From Casimicrobium huifangae (lineage in GTDB: Bacteria; Pseudomonadota; Gammaproteobacteria; Burkholderiales; Casimicrobiaceae), in contig NZ_CP041352.1 of assembly GCF_009746125.1 (NCBI RefSeq), positions 647,847-711,846 on the forward strand: 64,000 bases of DNA, in the 5' to 3' direction. Below are positions 39,144 through 48,574 of the stretch, one piece after another. The stretch's first letter is position 1; the number at the start of each line of letters is the position of its first letter. Both the position numbers and the translations under genes were made by a program. A model generated the notes under the pieces. The model was given only the letters and a program-made list of their open reading frames with translations, made no database searches and had not been told where the DNA came from.

Positions 39144-39373
39144 TGTCCGCCGCAGCCGCCGGCTGCCTTCTCGACCATCTTTTCGACGGTGTAGCCCTCG
39201 TCGGCAATGGCGGCCGCAAACGCATGGCGCGGCGATTCGCTCTGCACATCGACGCGGCCGCTGCTGCGATCAATGGTGACTACCGCATGCGGATCGATAC
39301 CCTTGATGGCATTGGTTACCGTTGCTTCGCAATGGCCGCAGGTCATGCCCTGTACGTTGAGTGTGTGTTGCAT
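39128..39373 (-). CDS. copZ: CopZ-like copper chaperone (HMA domain), 81 aa
   Basis: A single heavy-metal-associated domain with MTCGHC at residues 10-15 and a Cys-rich end (GGCGGHCSC) that may add a second metal site. It carries Cu(I) to CopA in the cytoplasm. ATG 39373 has GGAGA 7 nt upstream. It is short and is not seen as a separate frame because an antisense frame of copA runs into it. Confidence 0.88.
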   Translation of the reverse strand: MQHTLNVQGMTCGHCEATVTNAIKGIDPHAVVTIDRSSGRVDVQSESPRHAFAAAIADEGYTVEKMVEKAAGGCGGHCSCN

Positions 39374-39400
39374 GGATGTTCTCCGTTGTTGATAGTCGTA

Positions 39401-39433
39401 TTTTGAACCTTGCCATGATGGTAAGGTCAAGCG
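39401..39433 (-). promoter_or_regulatory. CueR operator and promoter of copZ-cueR
   Basis: The near-perfect dyad 39407-39427 (ACCTTGCCAT, G, ATGGTAAGGT on the plus strand) is flanked on the minus strand by TTGACC and, 19 bp on, CAAAAT. The long 19-bp spacer is the MerR-type design in which the activator twists the promoter. Confidence 0.82.
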
Positions 39434-39519
39434 AGTTTGGTCAGGCGACAGGCGAATTGCGTCTTGGTTGACCAACATCAAACGACCAGCCTTCATGGCC
39501 GTTTCGCAAAGCAACACGC

Positions 39520-39550
39520 TTGACCTTGCCATGATGGCAAGGTTTACGAT
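39520..39550 (+). promoter_or_regulatory. CueR operator and promoter of copA
   Basis: A perfect dyad at 39523-39543 (ACCTTGCCAT, G, ATGGCAAGGT) lies between -35 TTGACC (39520-39525) and -10 TACGAT (39545-39550) with a 19-bp spacer. The expected transcription start, about 7 nt later, falls on the copA ATG at 39557. Confidence 0.87.
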
Positions 39551-39556
39551 TGCGCC

Positions 39557-41782
39557 ATGAACACCATCGCTACCAGTCAGCCCAACACGCTCGCGACCGA
39601 CGACATTGCCATTGGTGGCATGACCTGCGCCTCCTGTGTTGCGCGCGTCGAGCGCGCGCTCAAGAAGGTGCCAGGGGTGACCGAGGCGACCGTCAATCTC
39701 GCCACCGAGTCGGCGCGCGTCACTTTCGATGCAACACAGGCGAACGACGGTCGCCTGCGTCGCGCCGTTCGCGATGCTGGCTATGAGCCGCGCGAGGTGG
39801 CAGCGGCGGACGCCGCAGAGCCATCGTCGTGGCAGGGCTTCGCGCCGGTGGCAGTTGGCCTCGCGCTGTCGGCACCGCTGGTGCTGCCAATGCTGGGGGA
39901 CCTGTTTGGCAAGCACTGGATGTTGCCGGCGTGGATGCAATTCCTGCTGGCGACGCCGGTGCAGTTCATTCTGGGGGCACGTTTCTACAAGGCTGGCTGG
40001 CATGCGCTGAAGGCGCTGACCGGCAATATGGATCTGCTGGTCGCCATCGGCACCACGGCGGGCTGGGCGCTCTCGATGTGGCTGTGGCTGACGGCGGAAC
40101 CCGGCGAAATGGTGCATCTGTACTTTGAAGGCTCCGCAGTGGTGGTGACGCTGGTGCTGCTGGGCAAATGGCTCGAAGCCCGCGCCAAGCGGCGCACCAC
40201 GACGGCGATCCGCGCGCTGCATGCGTTGCGGCCCGACGTAGCGCACCTGATCGGCAAGACTGGCTCCGAGAAGGACGTGCCGGTGTCCGAGCTGCTCAAC
40301 GGCGATCACGTGGCGGTGCGCCCCGGCGAACGCATTCCGGCAGACGGCGTCGTGGAGGAGGGTGCCAGCGAGGTTGATGAGTCGATGCTGACTGGCGAAC
40401 CGCTGCCGGTGGCCAAGGGGCTCGCCAGCAAGGTCACTGGCGGCAGCATCAACGGCAGCGGACGGCTGCTGCTGCGGGTCACGGCGACGGGCAGCGAATC
40501 GGTGCTGGCGCACATCATCCGTCTGGTTGAAGATGCACAGACTGCGAAGGCGCCAATCCAGCGTCTGGTCGATCAGGTGGCCGCAGTATTCGTGCCCGTG
40601 GTGCTGGTGCTCGCGCTGCTCACACTGGGCGGCTGGTGGCTGGCGCGCGGAAGTTTCGAGACGGCGGTGATTCACGCTGTGGCAGTGCTGGTGATCGCCT
40701 GCCCTTGCGCGCTCGGCCTCGCCACGCCCGCCGCCATCATGGCGGGCACCGGGGTCGCCGCCAGGCAGGGCATTCTGATCAAGGACGTGCAGGCGCTGGA
40801 GTTGGCACACAAGGTGGATACCGTCGCCTTTGACAAGACGGGTACCCTGACCGTCGGGCAGCCGCAGTTGACGGCGACGCACGCCTTTGACAACTGGTCC
40901 GAGCCGCAGCTTCTCGCCGCCGTCGCCGCAGTGCAGCGTGGCAGCGAGCATCCGCTGGCCCGTGCGGTGGTGCAGGCGGCAGCCGCACGCAGCGACGTGA
41001 CCGTGGAGGCTGCGAGCGACGTTCGGGCGATACCCGGCCGCGGCACCGAGGGCCACATTGCTGACACGGCATTGCTGATTGGCAGTTTGCGCTGGATGCA
41101 GGAGCTGGGCGCGGATTTGTCGCAGGCGATCTCGCTGGCCGAATCACTGCAGTCAGCGGGAGCCACTGTTTCAGCCGCCGCCACGCGTGATCCGGCAGGG
41201 GGATCGGCACCCCGCATCGTTGGCCTGCTTGCCTTCGGTGACGAGCCGAAGCCTGGTGCGACGGAGGCGCTTTCGCGGCTGCGTGCCTCGGGCTTGCGCC
41301 TGTGCATGATTTCGGGCGACAACCGTGGTGCAGCGCTGGCAATGGCCGCGCGACTTGGCTTGGCGGCAGACGAAGTCATGGCCGACGTGCTGCCCGGCGA
41401 CAAGGCCGCACGTGTGGCAGCGTTGCGCGAAGGTGGTCACGTTGTGGCGATGGTGGGCGATGGCGTCAACGATGCACCGGCGCTGGCTGCAGCGGACGTC
41501 GGCATTGCGATGGGCACGGGCACCGATGTGGCGATGCACGCCGCTGCGATCACGCTGATGCGCGGCGACATTACGCTGGTGGCCGATGCGCTGGACATTT
41601 CGCGGCGCACGGTCGCCAAGATCCGGCAAAACCTGTTCTGGGCCTTCGCTTACAACGTCGCCGGCATCCCGCTGGCAGCGTTCGGCTACCTGAACCCGGT
41701 GGTCGCCGGCGCGGCGATGGCAATGAGCTCGGTGAGCGTGATGACCAATGCGCTGCTGATTAGCCGCTGGAAAGGGCGCTGA
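39557..41782 (+). CDS. copA: Cu(I)-exporting P1B-type ATPase, 741 aa
   Basis: One N-terminal HMA domain (GGMTCASC near 22-29), eight membrane helices with the transport motif [15 protein letters not shown], the phosphorylation site [10 protein letters not shown], and [28 protein letters not shown] in the ATP domain. It pumps Cu(I) or Ag(I) out of the cytoplasm. Under the CueR dyad promoter the mRNA is probably leaderless or nearly so. Divergent from copZ-cueR. Confidence 0.96.
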   Translation: MNTIATSQPNTLATDDIAIGGMTCASCVARVERALKKVPGVTEATVNLATESARVTFDATQANDGRLRRAVRDAGYEPREVAAADAAEPSSWQGFAPVAVGLALSAPLVLPMLGDLFGKHWMLPAWMQFLLATPVQFILGARFYKAGWHALKALTGNMDLLVAIGTTAGWALSMWLWLTAEPGEMVHLYFEGSAVVVTLVLLGKWLEARAKRRTTTAIRALHALRPDVAHLIGKTGSEKDVPVSELLNGDHVAVRPGERIPADGVVEEGASEVDESMLTGEPLPVAKGLASKVTGGSINGSGRLLLRVTATGSESVLAHIIRLVEDAQTAKAPIQRLVDQVAAVFVPVVLVLALLTLGGWWLARGSFETAVIHAVAVLVIACPCALGLATPAAIMAGTGVAARQGILIKDVQALELAHKVDTVAFDKTGTLTVGQPQLTATHAFDNWSEPQLLAAVAAVQRGSEHPLARAVVQAAAARSDVTVEAASDVRAIPGRGTEGHIADTALLIGSLRWMQELGADLSQAISLAESLQSAGATVSAAATRDPAGGSAPRIVGLLAFGDEPKPGATEALSRLRASGLRLCMISGDNRGAALAMAARLGLAADEVMADVLPGDKAARVAALREGGHVVAMVGDGVNDAPALAAADVGIAMGTGTDVAMHAAAITLMRGDITLVADALDISRRTVAKIRQNLFWAFAYNVAGIPLAAFGYLNPVVAGAAMAMSSVSVMTNALLISRWKGR

Positions 41783-41902
41783 GCGCGCCTTCCAGCGTCA
41801 GTGTCCGAGTCCGGGACGATTTTCCGTAACGGTGGGCAGGGATGCGTGTCCGGGCCAGTTGCCCTGGGTATCCCCCATTTCGCCAACTTCCGGAAAATTT
41901 CC

Positions 41903-43081
41903 ATGGTCCTGTCTTTCCGTCGTTACATCGGCCTCCTTGTGGCCTGGGCTGTTGGTTTGGTCACGTTGGCAGCAATGCCGTCGCAGGCCGTCCCACAGTC
42001 GTTTACAGCCACCGGCGTGGGGCAGATTCCTGATTCGATGATCTGTGGCTCGGCCGGAATACCGCTTGCGCTCTCGTTCAACGTGACCGGCATGGGGGCG
42101 CCGTTGACCGATGTCCGCGTCACCCTCAATTTCGCTCCCGCCCACACTTTTGTTGGCGACTTGACGGCAACCTTGCGGCCGCCCGCTGGGTCGCCTTCCG
42201 TCATCCTGTTCAGCCGGGTCGGTTCGACCACGGCCAACAGCGCTGGCAGCGGCGCGTCAATGGACGGCTCCTATACCTTCGTCGATCCCTCGGTCAGCAC
42301 CGCCAATATCTGGGTAGCCGCAAGCGGCGGCGTGCTGGTACCGAGCGGCACCTACGCCGTCACGCTGCCGGGCCCAGTCGCGGCCACGCCAGCGGGAACG
42401 GCACCGATGACGTCGGTATTTGCCGGCCTCAGTGCGGCGCAGATCAACGGCACCTGGACGCTCAACATCACCGACCGCTGCACCTCCGACGTGGGCGGCA
42501 TCTCGCAGGCGACGTTGCAACTCGACAGTGCTCCGCCAGCGCAGGAGTTCACGGTCAATCCGCTGCAGCTCAATTTCGATGTGGTCGATGTCAATGAGCT
42601 GACCTTGCGCGCGTTCCGGGTGACGGCGGCGGCGAGCAACACGCAGAACATCGATATCACTGCCGCCAATTGCAGTATCGGTGGCGCCGATGCCGGGCAG
42701 TTCGCACGGCTGTTCAGCAATGTCACGCTGGTGCCGGGCGCCAGCGTGCAGCTGCCGATGGCGTTCCGCCCGACCTCGCTCGGCAACAAGACTGCACTCC
42801 TGACCTGCACCGGCGTGTTGCCATCTGGCGTGACTCCGACCGTCCTGGCAGTGTCGCTGGTCGGCGTTGCCGGCGTCCCTGCGCCGCCGCCGAACTGCTA
42901 CGACGTTGATGGCGACGGCGTGATGAACCCGCTGACCGATGGCCTGTTCATGCTGCGCCTGCAGCTGGGCATTGCTCCCGCGACGGCTGCCAGCGGCATC
43001 GTGCTCAATGCGCCGCGCAACACCCCGCTCAAGGCAGCGCTGTTCATGGCACAGCACTGCGGCTTCCACGTGCCCGACTGA
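41903..43081 (+). CDS. Exported protein with P/Homo-B domain and dockerin-like end, 392 aa
   Basis: A signal peptide (about 1-28, cleaved near SQA) precedes a proprotein-convertase P domain at about 35-215: DVRVTLNFAPAHTFVGDLTATLRPPAGS, ASMDGSYTFVDPS, and NGTWTLNITDRCTSDVGGI. A beta domain with Cys pairs (about 225-325) comes next. The last 65 residues, CYDVDGDGVMNPLTDGLFMLRLQLGI, have one calcium-loop motif like a half dockerin. No protease domain is present. ATG 41903 is chosen because the signal peptide starts there. It probably binds calcium and acts outside the cell; function unknown. Confidence 0.75.
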   Translation: MVLSFRRYIGLLVAWAVGLVTLAAMPSQAVPQSFTATGVGQIPDSMICGSAGIPLALSFNVTGMGAPLTDVRVTLNFAPAHTFVGDLTATLRPPAGSPSVILFSRVGSTTANSAGSGASMDGSYTFVDPSVSTANIWVAASGGVLVPSGTYAVTLPGPVAATPAGTAPMTSVFAGLSAAQINGTWTLNITDRCTSDVGGISQATLQLDSAPPAQEFTVNPLQLNFDVVDVNELTLRAFRVTAAASNTQNIDITAANCSIGGADAGQFARLFSNVTLVPGASVQLPMAFRPTSLGNKTALLTCTGVLPSGVTPTVLAVSLVGVAGVPAPPPNCYDVDGDGVMNPLTDGLFMLRLQLGIAPATAASGIVLNAPRNTPLKAALFMAQHCGFHVPD

Positions 43082-43155
43082 GCGGGCGACGGCCGCGCGG
43101 TAACTTTGTTGCGGTCCTGCGCGCGGCACCGTGGCACGGCGCGTAGCATGTCGGC

Positions 43156-43746
43156 ATGCTCGTGCTGTTCAACAAGCCCTATGGTGTGCTGTCGCAGTTC
43201 ACCAGTGACGGCGGCCGCTGGCAGACCCTGGCGGCGTACATCACCATCCCCAACGTCTATGCCGCCGGCCGGCTGGACGCCGACAGCGAGGGCTTGCTGC
43301 TGCTGACTGACAACGGCGCACTGCAGGCTGCCATTGCCGGCCCGCAGTCACACGTCACCAAAACCTATTGGGCACAAGTGGAGGGCGTAGCCGACACATC
43401 CAGCATGGCGCAACTCAAACGCGGCGTGACGTTGAACGACGGACCGGCCAAGGCAGTGAAAGCATCGCTGCTCGACGTTACTGAACCGTGGCCGCGTGAC
43501 CCGCCGATCCGTGTGCGCAAATCGATTCCTGACTCCTGGATCGAGCTCTGCATCGACGAGGGCCGTAATCGTCAGGTGCGTCGCATGACGGCGGCGGTCG
43601 GCTTGCCGACGCTGCGCCTGATTCGCGTCGCCGTCGGCCCGTGGCGCGTGGAAGGCTTGGCGCTAGGGCAACTGCGAACCCTCAGCGACGATGAAGCGTT
43701 TGCCGCGCTGCGCAGGAAGTCACGACGGCAAGCAGCTTTTTTATGA
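43156..43746 (+). CDS. rluE: RsuA/RluE-family 23S rRNA pseudouridine synthase, 196 aa
   Basis: LVLFNKPYGVLSQFTSDGG opens the family and GRLDADSEGLLLLTDNGALQ holds the catalytic Asp. The later blocks TKTYWAQVEG and ELCIDEGRNRQVRRMTAAVGLPTLRLIRVAVG are diagnostic. The S4 RNA-binding domain is missing, which is the RluE form (E. coli U2457 of 23S rRNA). Its stop codon lies at the edge of repeat copy C. Confidence 0.88.
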   Translation: MLVLFNKPYGVLSQFTSDGGRWQTLAAYITIPNVYAAGRLDADSEGLLLLTDNGALQAAIAGPQSHVTKTYWAQVEGVADTSSMAQLKRGVTLNDGPAKAVKASLLDVTEPWPRDPPIRVRKSIPDSWIELCIDEGRNRQVRRMTAAVGLPTLRLIRVAVGPWRVEGLALGQLRTLSDDEAFAALRRKSRRQAAFL

Positions 43747-43850
43747 AAGCCTTATTGGCATAGGGCTAACAAGCATATTTGGCCAAAAGTCGAGTTTCAG
43801 CGAATTCTTGCGTCAAGCCCTTATTGAACGGGCGTTTCAGGAAAAAGCTG
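43744..43850. repeat. Dispersed intergenic repeat, copy C
   Basis: It begins in the rluE stop codon: GAAAGCCTTATTGGCATAGGG, the core CCAAAAGTCGAGTTTCAGC, then GTCAAGCCCTTATTGAACGGG, and ends GGAAAAAGCTGCC. It separates two convergent genes and may serve as their shared terminator. Confidence 0.62.
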
Positions 43851-43856
43851 CCTGGC

Positions 43857-44834
43857 CTACGGATTGAATCGGCGGGTCGCTTCCGCCAGATAGAACCACT
43901 CGTAATTTGCCTCGGCCAGCGCGTTGGGGAACACGATGTAGCCGTCGTGCGGCGCGCGCACCACTTCCCCATTGGCGCGGGTCCCGATGACGTCGCCGGC
44001 CCTGAGCGGATCAAAGCTCTGCCACGGGCGGGCGAAGGCATCGTTGCGGTCAAACTTGTCGACGACGGTGCCCAGGTGCAGGCCTTCCATCGCCGTCTCC
44101 GTCGCCGGCACAGGCTCGTCGGTCAGGCCGAACAGCGCCAGCGTATTGCGGATGGCGCGATACGCCACCTCCGGGCCATTCGGATCGTCGTGCTGGCCGC
44201 ATTCCAGCGTGAGCGCCATACCGCCAGTCGAGCGCATGTATTCGGTGGTGCCGACGCCGTACTTGGCGTCGAGGTCGTGCCGCTTGCCCTCGCTCGCGGG
44301 CTGGCGTTCGGCGCGCGCGCGGCGCTCGTCCACGCCCTTCGCGTAGGTGCCCAGCCAGCCATCCACGGCGCGCTTCACGCCCAGCCGCAGCGCCCAGTCG
44401 CGCTCGGTGTCGCCATGTACGGTCGGCTCCAGCGCGCCCGTGTTGTTCTGCGGCCCGACCATCACAAACGCCTGCCCCTGCGCCTGGAATGAATGCAGGT
44501 CGAGTAGTGCGTCGTGCTGCGCCATCAGAGGGCACAGCCAGTTGGCAATGTGATCCTCGAACTCGGCCGGCGCAACGCCGGGAGCCGTCGGCTGCAGGTT
44601 GCGATTGAGATTGCGGTCACCGTTGCGGCGCTTCAGCGCATAGGCCTTCGGATTGGTGATCGGCACGAAGGTCACGCTGCCGCGCGCGAGGGCCAGCGCA
44701 CCGCTCTCGATCTCGGCGATCACGCGGCGAATGCCGTGGGTACCGGCCACCTCGTTGCCATGCACGGCGCCGGTGACGATCAGGCGCTTGCCGGGTTCGG
44801 TGGTGGTGAATGAAATGGCTTGAAAAGGAAGCAT
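43857..44834 (-). CDS. Succinylglutamate desuccinylase/aspartoacylase-family metallohydrolase, 325 aa
   Basis: Zinc ligands are visible in VTGAVHGNEVAGTHGI (HxxE) and LLDLHSFQAQGQAF (His), with NRNLNRNLQP-type substrate residues between, and a C-terminal beta domain (about 255-320). The family removes acyl groups from amino acids (AstE, AspA) or acts on related amides. No ast genes adjoin, so the substrate is open. It may also resemble the M14-like amidases acting on ectoine derivatives. Confidence 0.82.
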   Translation of the reverse strand: MLPFQAISFTTTEPGKRLIVTGAVHGNEVAGTHGIRRVIAEIESGALALARGSVTFVPITNPKAYALKRRNGDRNLNRNLQPTAPGVAPAEFEDHIANWLCPLMAQHDALLDLHSFQAQGQAFVMVGPQNNTGALEPTVHGDTERDWALRLGVKRAVDGWLGTYAKGVDERRARAERQPASEGKRHDLDAKYGVGTTEYMRSTGGMALTLECGQHDDPNGPEVAYRAIRNTLALFGLTDEPVPATETAMEGLHLGTVVDKFDRNDAFARPWQSFDPLRAGDVIGTRANGEVVRAPHDGYIVFPNALAEANYEWFYLAEATRRFNP

Positions 44835-44852
44835 GATGAGTTCAATTATTGT

Positions 44853-44965
44853 TCCCTCCCCCCTCGTGGGGGAGGGTCAGGGAGAGGGGGAAGCGGCCGG
44901 GCCATTGCAGGCGTTCACCCTCTCCCCCAACCCCTCTCCCCTCAAGGGCGAGGGGAGCTATGGTG
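44853..44965. repeat. CCCTCTCC/GGAGAGGG intergenic repeat pair
   Basis: CCCTCCCCCCTCGTGGGGGAGGG and, about 50 bp on, ACCCTCTCCCCCAACC with CTCCCCTCAAGGGCGAGGGG form two hairpins. They belong to the same family as the element at 37688. No gene is present between 44835 and 44978. Confidence 0.65.
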
Positions 44966-44978
44966 CCCTACTGGGCGG

Positions 44979-46202
44979 TCACAAAACTCTGCAAAAAACA
45001 GCCTTCAGATACCGGCTCTCGTTGACGTGGGCGAGCCACGGGTGGTCCGGCCCGGCGCCGCGCACCTCCAGCACCTGCACCTCACGGCCCGCGTAGAACG
45101 CCGCGCGGCGCAACATGTCGAGGAACTGCTCCTCGCTCACCACGCCCGTGCAGGAGCAGGTGAGGAACAACCCGCCCGGCTTGACTACGCCGAGTGCCAG
45201 CTTGTTCATGTCGAGATATTTCTTCAGCGCATCGATCACTTCGTCGCGTGAGCGCGTCATCTTCGCCGGGTCCAGCACCACGGCGTCCCAGCGCTTGCCC
45301 GCCTCCTGCGCCTCACGCAGCCAGGGGAAGATGTCAGCCTGCGTGACCTTCGCCTTCACATTGTTCAGTCGCAGATTGCGGGTGGCGAAGTCCACCGCCT
45401 CTTCGTCTAGATCAACGCCGGTGATATCCGTCGCGCCGTTGAGACCGGAATACACCGCGAAGCCGCCCGAATTGCAGCAGAGGTCGAGCATGCTGCTGCT
45501 GCGGGTTGCGGCGATCAATTCGCCCCAGCGCTTGCGGTTGTCGCGCTGGTCGCAGAAGAACCCGGTCTTGTGCTTGCCACCGATCTGCACGAAGAACTTG
45601 GCGTCGTGCTCATTGATCGTTACTGGCTTGCCGCCATGCGGCGCACGGCCGGGCGGGCAATCAAAGCCTTCCTGCTTCTGCGCGTTGTCGTCGCCAAAGG
45701 CAAAAATCTGTGCATCGGGGAACTGCGTCAGCAGCGCGTCGAACACCCAATGCTGCAGGCGCCACATGCCCGCAGAGTAGAAGCAAACCACCAGCACATC
45801 GCCAAAGCGGTCCACGATCAGGCCCGAGAGCCCGTCACCCTCGGCGTGGATCACGCGATAACTGTCAGTCACCGCGTCAAGCCGGTAGATGTCGCGCCGC
45901 AGGCGCACCGCATCGGCCACCTTCTCGGCCAGCCAGTGCGCATCAATCACTTCGTCCGGCTTTTCGCTCAGCAGGCGAATCGCCATCGGCGCCTGCATGT
46001 TGAGCATGCCGCGCCCGATGAACTCGCCATCAACGCCATGCACCTCCACCAGACTGCCCGGCACAATGCGCTCACCGGGCCGCTCCACCATCTTCTGGAA
46101 GATCAGCGGATGCACATATTTGCGCTCGCTCTTGAGGCGGACAACAGGCAGCGACGAGCCGCCATGGCCACCGCCGCGACGCTTGCGGGGAACATCATTC
46201 AT
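44979..46202 (-). CDS. rlmI: RlmI-type 23S rRNA methyltransferase, class I SAM, 407 aa
   Basis: An N-terminal PUA-like domain (PVVRLKSERKYVHPLIFQKM, about 18-95) precedes SGLIVDRFGDVLVVCFYSAGM and the SAM site MLDLCCNSGGFAVYSGLNGATDITGVDLDEEAVDFATRNLRLN; AVVLDPAKMTRSRDEV and TCSCTGVVSEEQF are the catalytic blocks. RlmI makes m5C1962 in E. coli 23S rRNA. An Arg/Gly-rich start (RKRRGGGHGG) is additional to the usual length. Confidence 0.88.
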   Translation of the reverse strand: MNDVPRKRRGGGHGGSSLPVVRLKSERKYVHPLIFQKMVERPGERIVPGSLVEVHGVDGEFIGRGMLNMQAPMAIRLLSEKPDEVIDAHWLAEKVADAVRLRRDIYRLDAVTDSYRVIHAEGDGLSGLIVDRFGDVLVVCFYSAGMWRLQHWVFDALLTQFPDAQIFAFGDDNAQKQEGFDCPPGRAPHGGKPVTINEHDAKFFVQIGGKHKTGFFCDQRDNRKRWGELIAATRSSSMLDLCCNSGGFAVYSGLNGATDITGVDLDEEAVDFATRNLRLNNVKAKVTQADIFPWLREAQEAGKRWDAVVLDPAKMTRSRDEVIDALKKYLDMNKLALGVVKPGGLFLTCSCTGVVSEEQFLDMLRRAAFYAGREVQVLEVRGAGPDHPWLAHVNESRYLKAVFCRVL

Positions 46203-46275
46203 GGGGTGGAATGATAGAGGGTGTGGCGCTGTGGCCCACTAGCGGGACGCCCTTGGCGCGGCGCGGGCGCCACCG

Positions 46276-47334
46276 TTACGGCTGCTGAACCCTCAAGTGA
46301 TCTAGCGCCCGGCACCCCAGCGATGGCGCGCGCGGCGGCATCACCGCCAGCGAATCCAGCGGGCTGCACACACCGCCCGCTACCTTCAGCACGTGGGTGT
46401 AAATCATGGTAGTCGATACATCACTGTGTCCAAGCAGGGTCTGCACCGTGCGAATATCGGCGCCGCCCTGCAGCAAATGGGTGGCGAACGAGTGGCGTAG
46501 CGTGTGCACTGTCGCCGGCTTCGTCACGCCGGCGGCGCGCAGTGCCAGCGTGAGGGCGCGACGAAACGTCTGCGGGTAGGCGTGGTGGCGCCGCCGCACA
46601 CCGGTGCGTGAATCGGTCGATAGCGCCGCCTGCGGGAACACCCAGAACCATCCCCAGCTTTCACCGGCACGGGGGTACTTTTGTGCAAGCGCGTGCGGCA
46701 ACTCAACCCCCGGCACCTGCGCTGTGCGATCTGCCTCCCACAGCGCATGGCCAAGACGGAGCTGCTGTTGCAACGCCTGCCGCAGTGACTGCGGCAGCAT
46801 CACCACGCGGTCTTTGCCGCCTTTGCCATCGCGCACGATAATCGCGCCGCGATCAAAGTCCACATCCTTCGTGCGCAGCCGCATGCCTTCGAGTATGCGC
46901 ATGCCAGTGCCATAGAGCAGACGCGCCAGCGTCGCGTGCTCGCCCTGCAACTGCGCCAGCGTGCGTGCCACTTCGTCCACCGTCAGCACCTCGGGCAGGC
47001 GCTGCGTTGTTCGAGGGCGCCCGATCTCACTCATCCACGGCAAGTCGATCCGCAACACCTCGCGATACAGAAACAAGAGCGCCGACAGTGCCTGCCGATG
47101 CGTCGAAGCTGCTACCTGCCGTTCGCTCGCCAGATGGGTCAGAAACGCCTCAACCTCGTTGCGCCCCATCGATTCCGGATGGCGCAAGCCATGAAAGCGG
47201 ATGAAAGCCTTGATCCAGTGCACATAGACCTTTTCGGTGGACAACGCGAAGTGATGAAAGCGAACGCGCTCGCGAACCAGCGTCAGCAGGCGCGGTTTGG
47301 ACTCAGTTTCACGCACTTCCGTCAAACTGTACAT
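46276..47334 (-). CDS. intI: Integron integrase (tyrosine recombinase IntI), 352 aa
   Basis: The N-terminal [29 protein letters not shown] and [25 protein letters not shown] match IntI proteins closely. Catalytic residues are the Arg in [33 protein letters not shown] and the Tyr in [16 protein letters not shown]. The extra patch between motifs, [25 protein letters not shown] followed by GWFWVFPQ, is unique to integron integrases and lets the enzyme bind folded single-stranded attC. ATG 47334 overlaps the LexA-like box; GTG 47316 is an alternative. The C-terminus (about 30 residues after the Tyr) is longer than in class 1. Transcribed away from the cassettes. Confidence 0.95.
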   Translation of the reverse strand: MYSLTEVRETESKPRLLTLVRERVRFHHFALSTEKVYVHWIKAFIRFHGLRHPESMGRNEVEAFLTHLASERQVAASTHRQALSALLFLYREVLRIDLPWMSEIGRPRTTQRLPEVLTVDEVARTLAQLQGEHATLARLLYGTGMRILEGMRLRTKDVDFDRGAIIVRDGKGGKDRVVMLPQSLRQALQQQLRLGHALWEADRTAQVPGVELPHALAQKYPRAGESWGWFWVFPQAALSTDSRTGVRRRHHAYPQTFRRALTLALRAAGVTKPATVHTLRHSFATHLLQGGADIRTVQTLLGHSDVSTTMIYTHVLKVAGGVCSPLDSLAVMPPRAPSLGCRALDHLRVQQP

Positions 47335-47370
47335 AAAATCAGTATAACGGTGATTCCCGAGGAAAATCAA
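47325..47370 (-). promoter_or_regulatory. intI promoter with LexA (SOS) box
   Basis: On the minus strand -35 TTGATT (47365-47370) and -10 TATACT (47341-47346) are 18 bp apart. The box CTGTACATAAAATCAG (plus strand 47327-47342) fits CTG-N10-CAG and overlaps the -10 and the start site. LexA would therefore silence the integrase until DNA damage, as shown for several integrons. Confidence 0.75.
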
Positions 47371-47424
47371 CGACTGATGGCGTAGAAGTGCGATCGAAGA
47401 AATGCACTATTAAAAAGTTATATT

Positions 47425-47452
47425 GGCTAACGATGTATAAAACACGTTATGC
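47425..47452 (+). other. attI-like recombination site
   Basis: GGCTAAC (47425-47431) and GTTATGC (47446-47452) lie head to head 14 bp apart in the spacer between intI and the first cassette. The second box begins cassette 1; cleavage would fall between G47446 and T47447. The boxes deviate from GTTRRRY at one base. Confidence 0.6.
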
Positions 47453-47464
47453 TTCAGTCAGGAT

Positions 47465-48574
47465 ATGTCCATGAAATTTGAAAAGTTAGAAAGTCTTCGG
47501 GGGCTAGCTGCTATATATGTTGTTATGCACCACTCCGTACCACACGACCTTAAAGTGCATGGTCTAGATTTTGGTTTGTTATTTCGATTTGGGCAGGAAG
47601 CCGTAATTTTATTCTTTCTTCTGTCTGGTTTTGTTGTTAACTATTCCCATAGAAAATCAAAGAATGGCGCATTTAATGTTTATTTTTTTAAGAGATTTAG
47701 TCGAATTTATATACCCTTATTCTTCATTTATGCTCTTGGTTACCTTCACGTATGCCTCCAATCTAACTCATTTGTTGACCCTGAGTTGGGAAATCTTTTG
47801 AAAAATATTTTTATGCTTCAAGATGTCGAATCGCTTAAACCAAACGTTTTGGCAAGTCCTTACATGGGCAACACGCCGCTATGGTCTCTTTCCTACGAAT
47901 GGTGGTTTTATATGCTGTACTTCCCTATTCAGAGGCAGATTCAATGCCTTAATAGACAAAACACTGTTGTATTCGGAGTGGCAACCCTGGCGGCTGTATT
48001 TTATATTTTTTATCCATACTTTATATTTCGTCTCCTTATGTATCTTAGCATTTGGTGGGCAGGAGTGTTCATTTCAAATCTCGTCATTGACGAAAAACCG
48101 TTGAAATTTAAATCCTGCTTTCCCGTATTTATATGCCTAGGATTAATAATTCTTACAACTATGTCTGCCATTGTTTTATTCTTAAAGAGTGGGGGTAAGG
48201 CAACCATCGGTGTTCATCCCTTCTTGGAAGCAAGGCACCATATATTCGCATTATTCTCAGTTGTGGTAGCAATTGCATGGAAAAAATTTAATTGGTGGGG
48301 CTTCAAACAAACTATTGGTCCCTTTAAGAATCTGGCACCAATATCCTATGTTGTATATATTTCTCATCATTATTTAGTTGTGAATGCCACATATCTATCT
48401 TTTATCGGTAACAAAATCGTGGAATTCTTTTTTTATATTTTTGTTCTACTGGCATTTTCGTGGCTTATAGAATTAAAGCTATATCCAATAATTGCTTCGT
48501 GGCTCAGAAGCATAACAATAGGTTCCAGCCGACCGGTATCGTCTCCGCTTCGCTCCGACAATGCCGGCGGCTGA
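47465..48574 (+). CDS. Cassette 1: acyltransferase 3 family membrane protein, 369 aa, AT-rich
   Basis: KFEKLESLRGLAAIYVVMHHSVPHD is the family 3 acyltransferase opening with the active-site His; ILFFLLSGFVVNYSHRKS and TPLWSLSYEWWFYMLYFP follow, and about ten membrane helices make up the rest. It would acylate a surface sugar. Base composition is strikingly AT-rich against the GC-rich surroundings, with codons such as TTT, ATA and AAT, a sign of recent transfer. Two ATGs (47465, 47471) are possible. The reading frame runs into its own attC and stops there (48574). Confidence 0.88.
   Translation: MSMKFEKLESLRGLAAIYVVMHHSVPHDLKVHGLDFGLLFRFGQEAVILFFLLSGFVVNYSHRKSKNGAFNVYFFKRFSRIYIPLFFIYALGYLHVCLQSNSFVDPELGNLLKNIFMLQDVESLKPNVLASPYMGNTPLWSLSYEWWFYMLYFPIQRQIQCLNRQNTVVFGVATLAAVFYIFYPYFIFRLLMYLSIWWAGVFISNLVIDEKPLKFKSCFPVFICLGLIILTTMSAIVLFLKSGGKATIGVHPFLEARHHIFALFSVVVAIAWKKFNWWGFKQTIGPFKNLAPISYVVYISHHYLVVNATYLSFIGNKIVEFFFYIFVLLAFSWLIELKLYPIIASWLRSITIGSSRPVSSPLRSDNAGG

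Noticed and set aside
39128-41056. 642-aa minus-strand frame ending in the copZ sequence
   Set aside because: Only the last 81 residues (copZ) are real; the rest is antisense to copA and the intergenic region.
47400-47445. A cassette promoter (Pc) at TGTATAAA before the first cassette
   Set aside because: TATAAA at 47436 has no -35 at a good distance (TTAAAA is 20 bp away), so I do not list it.
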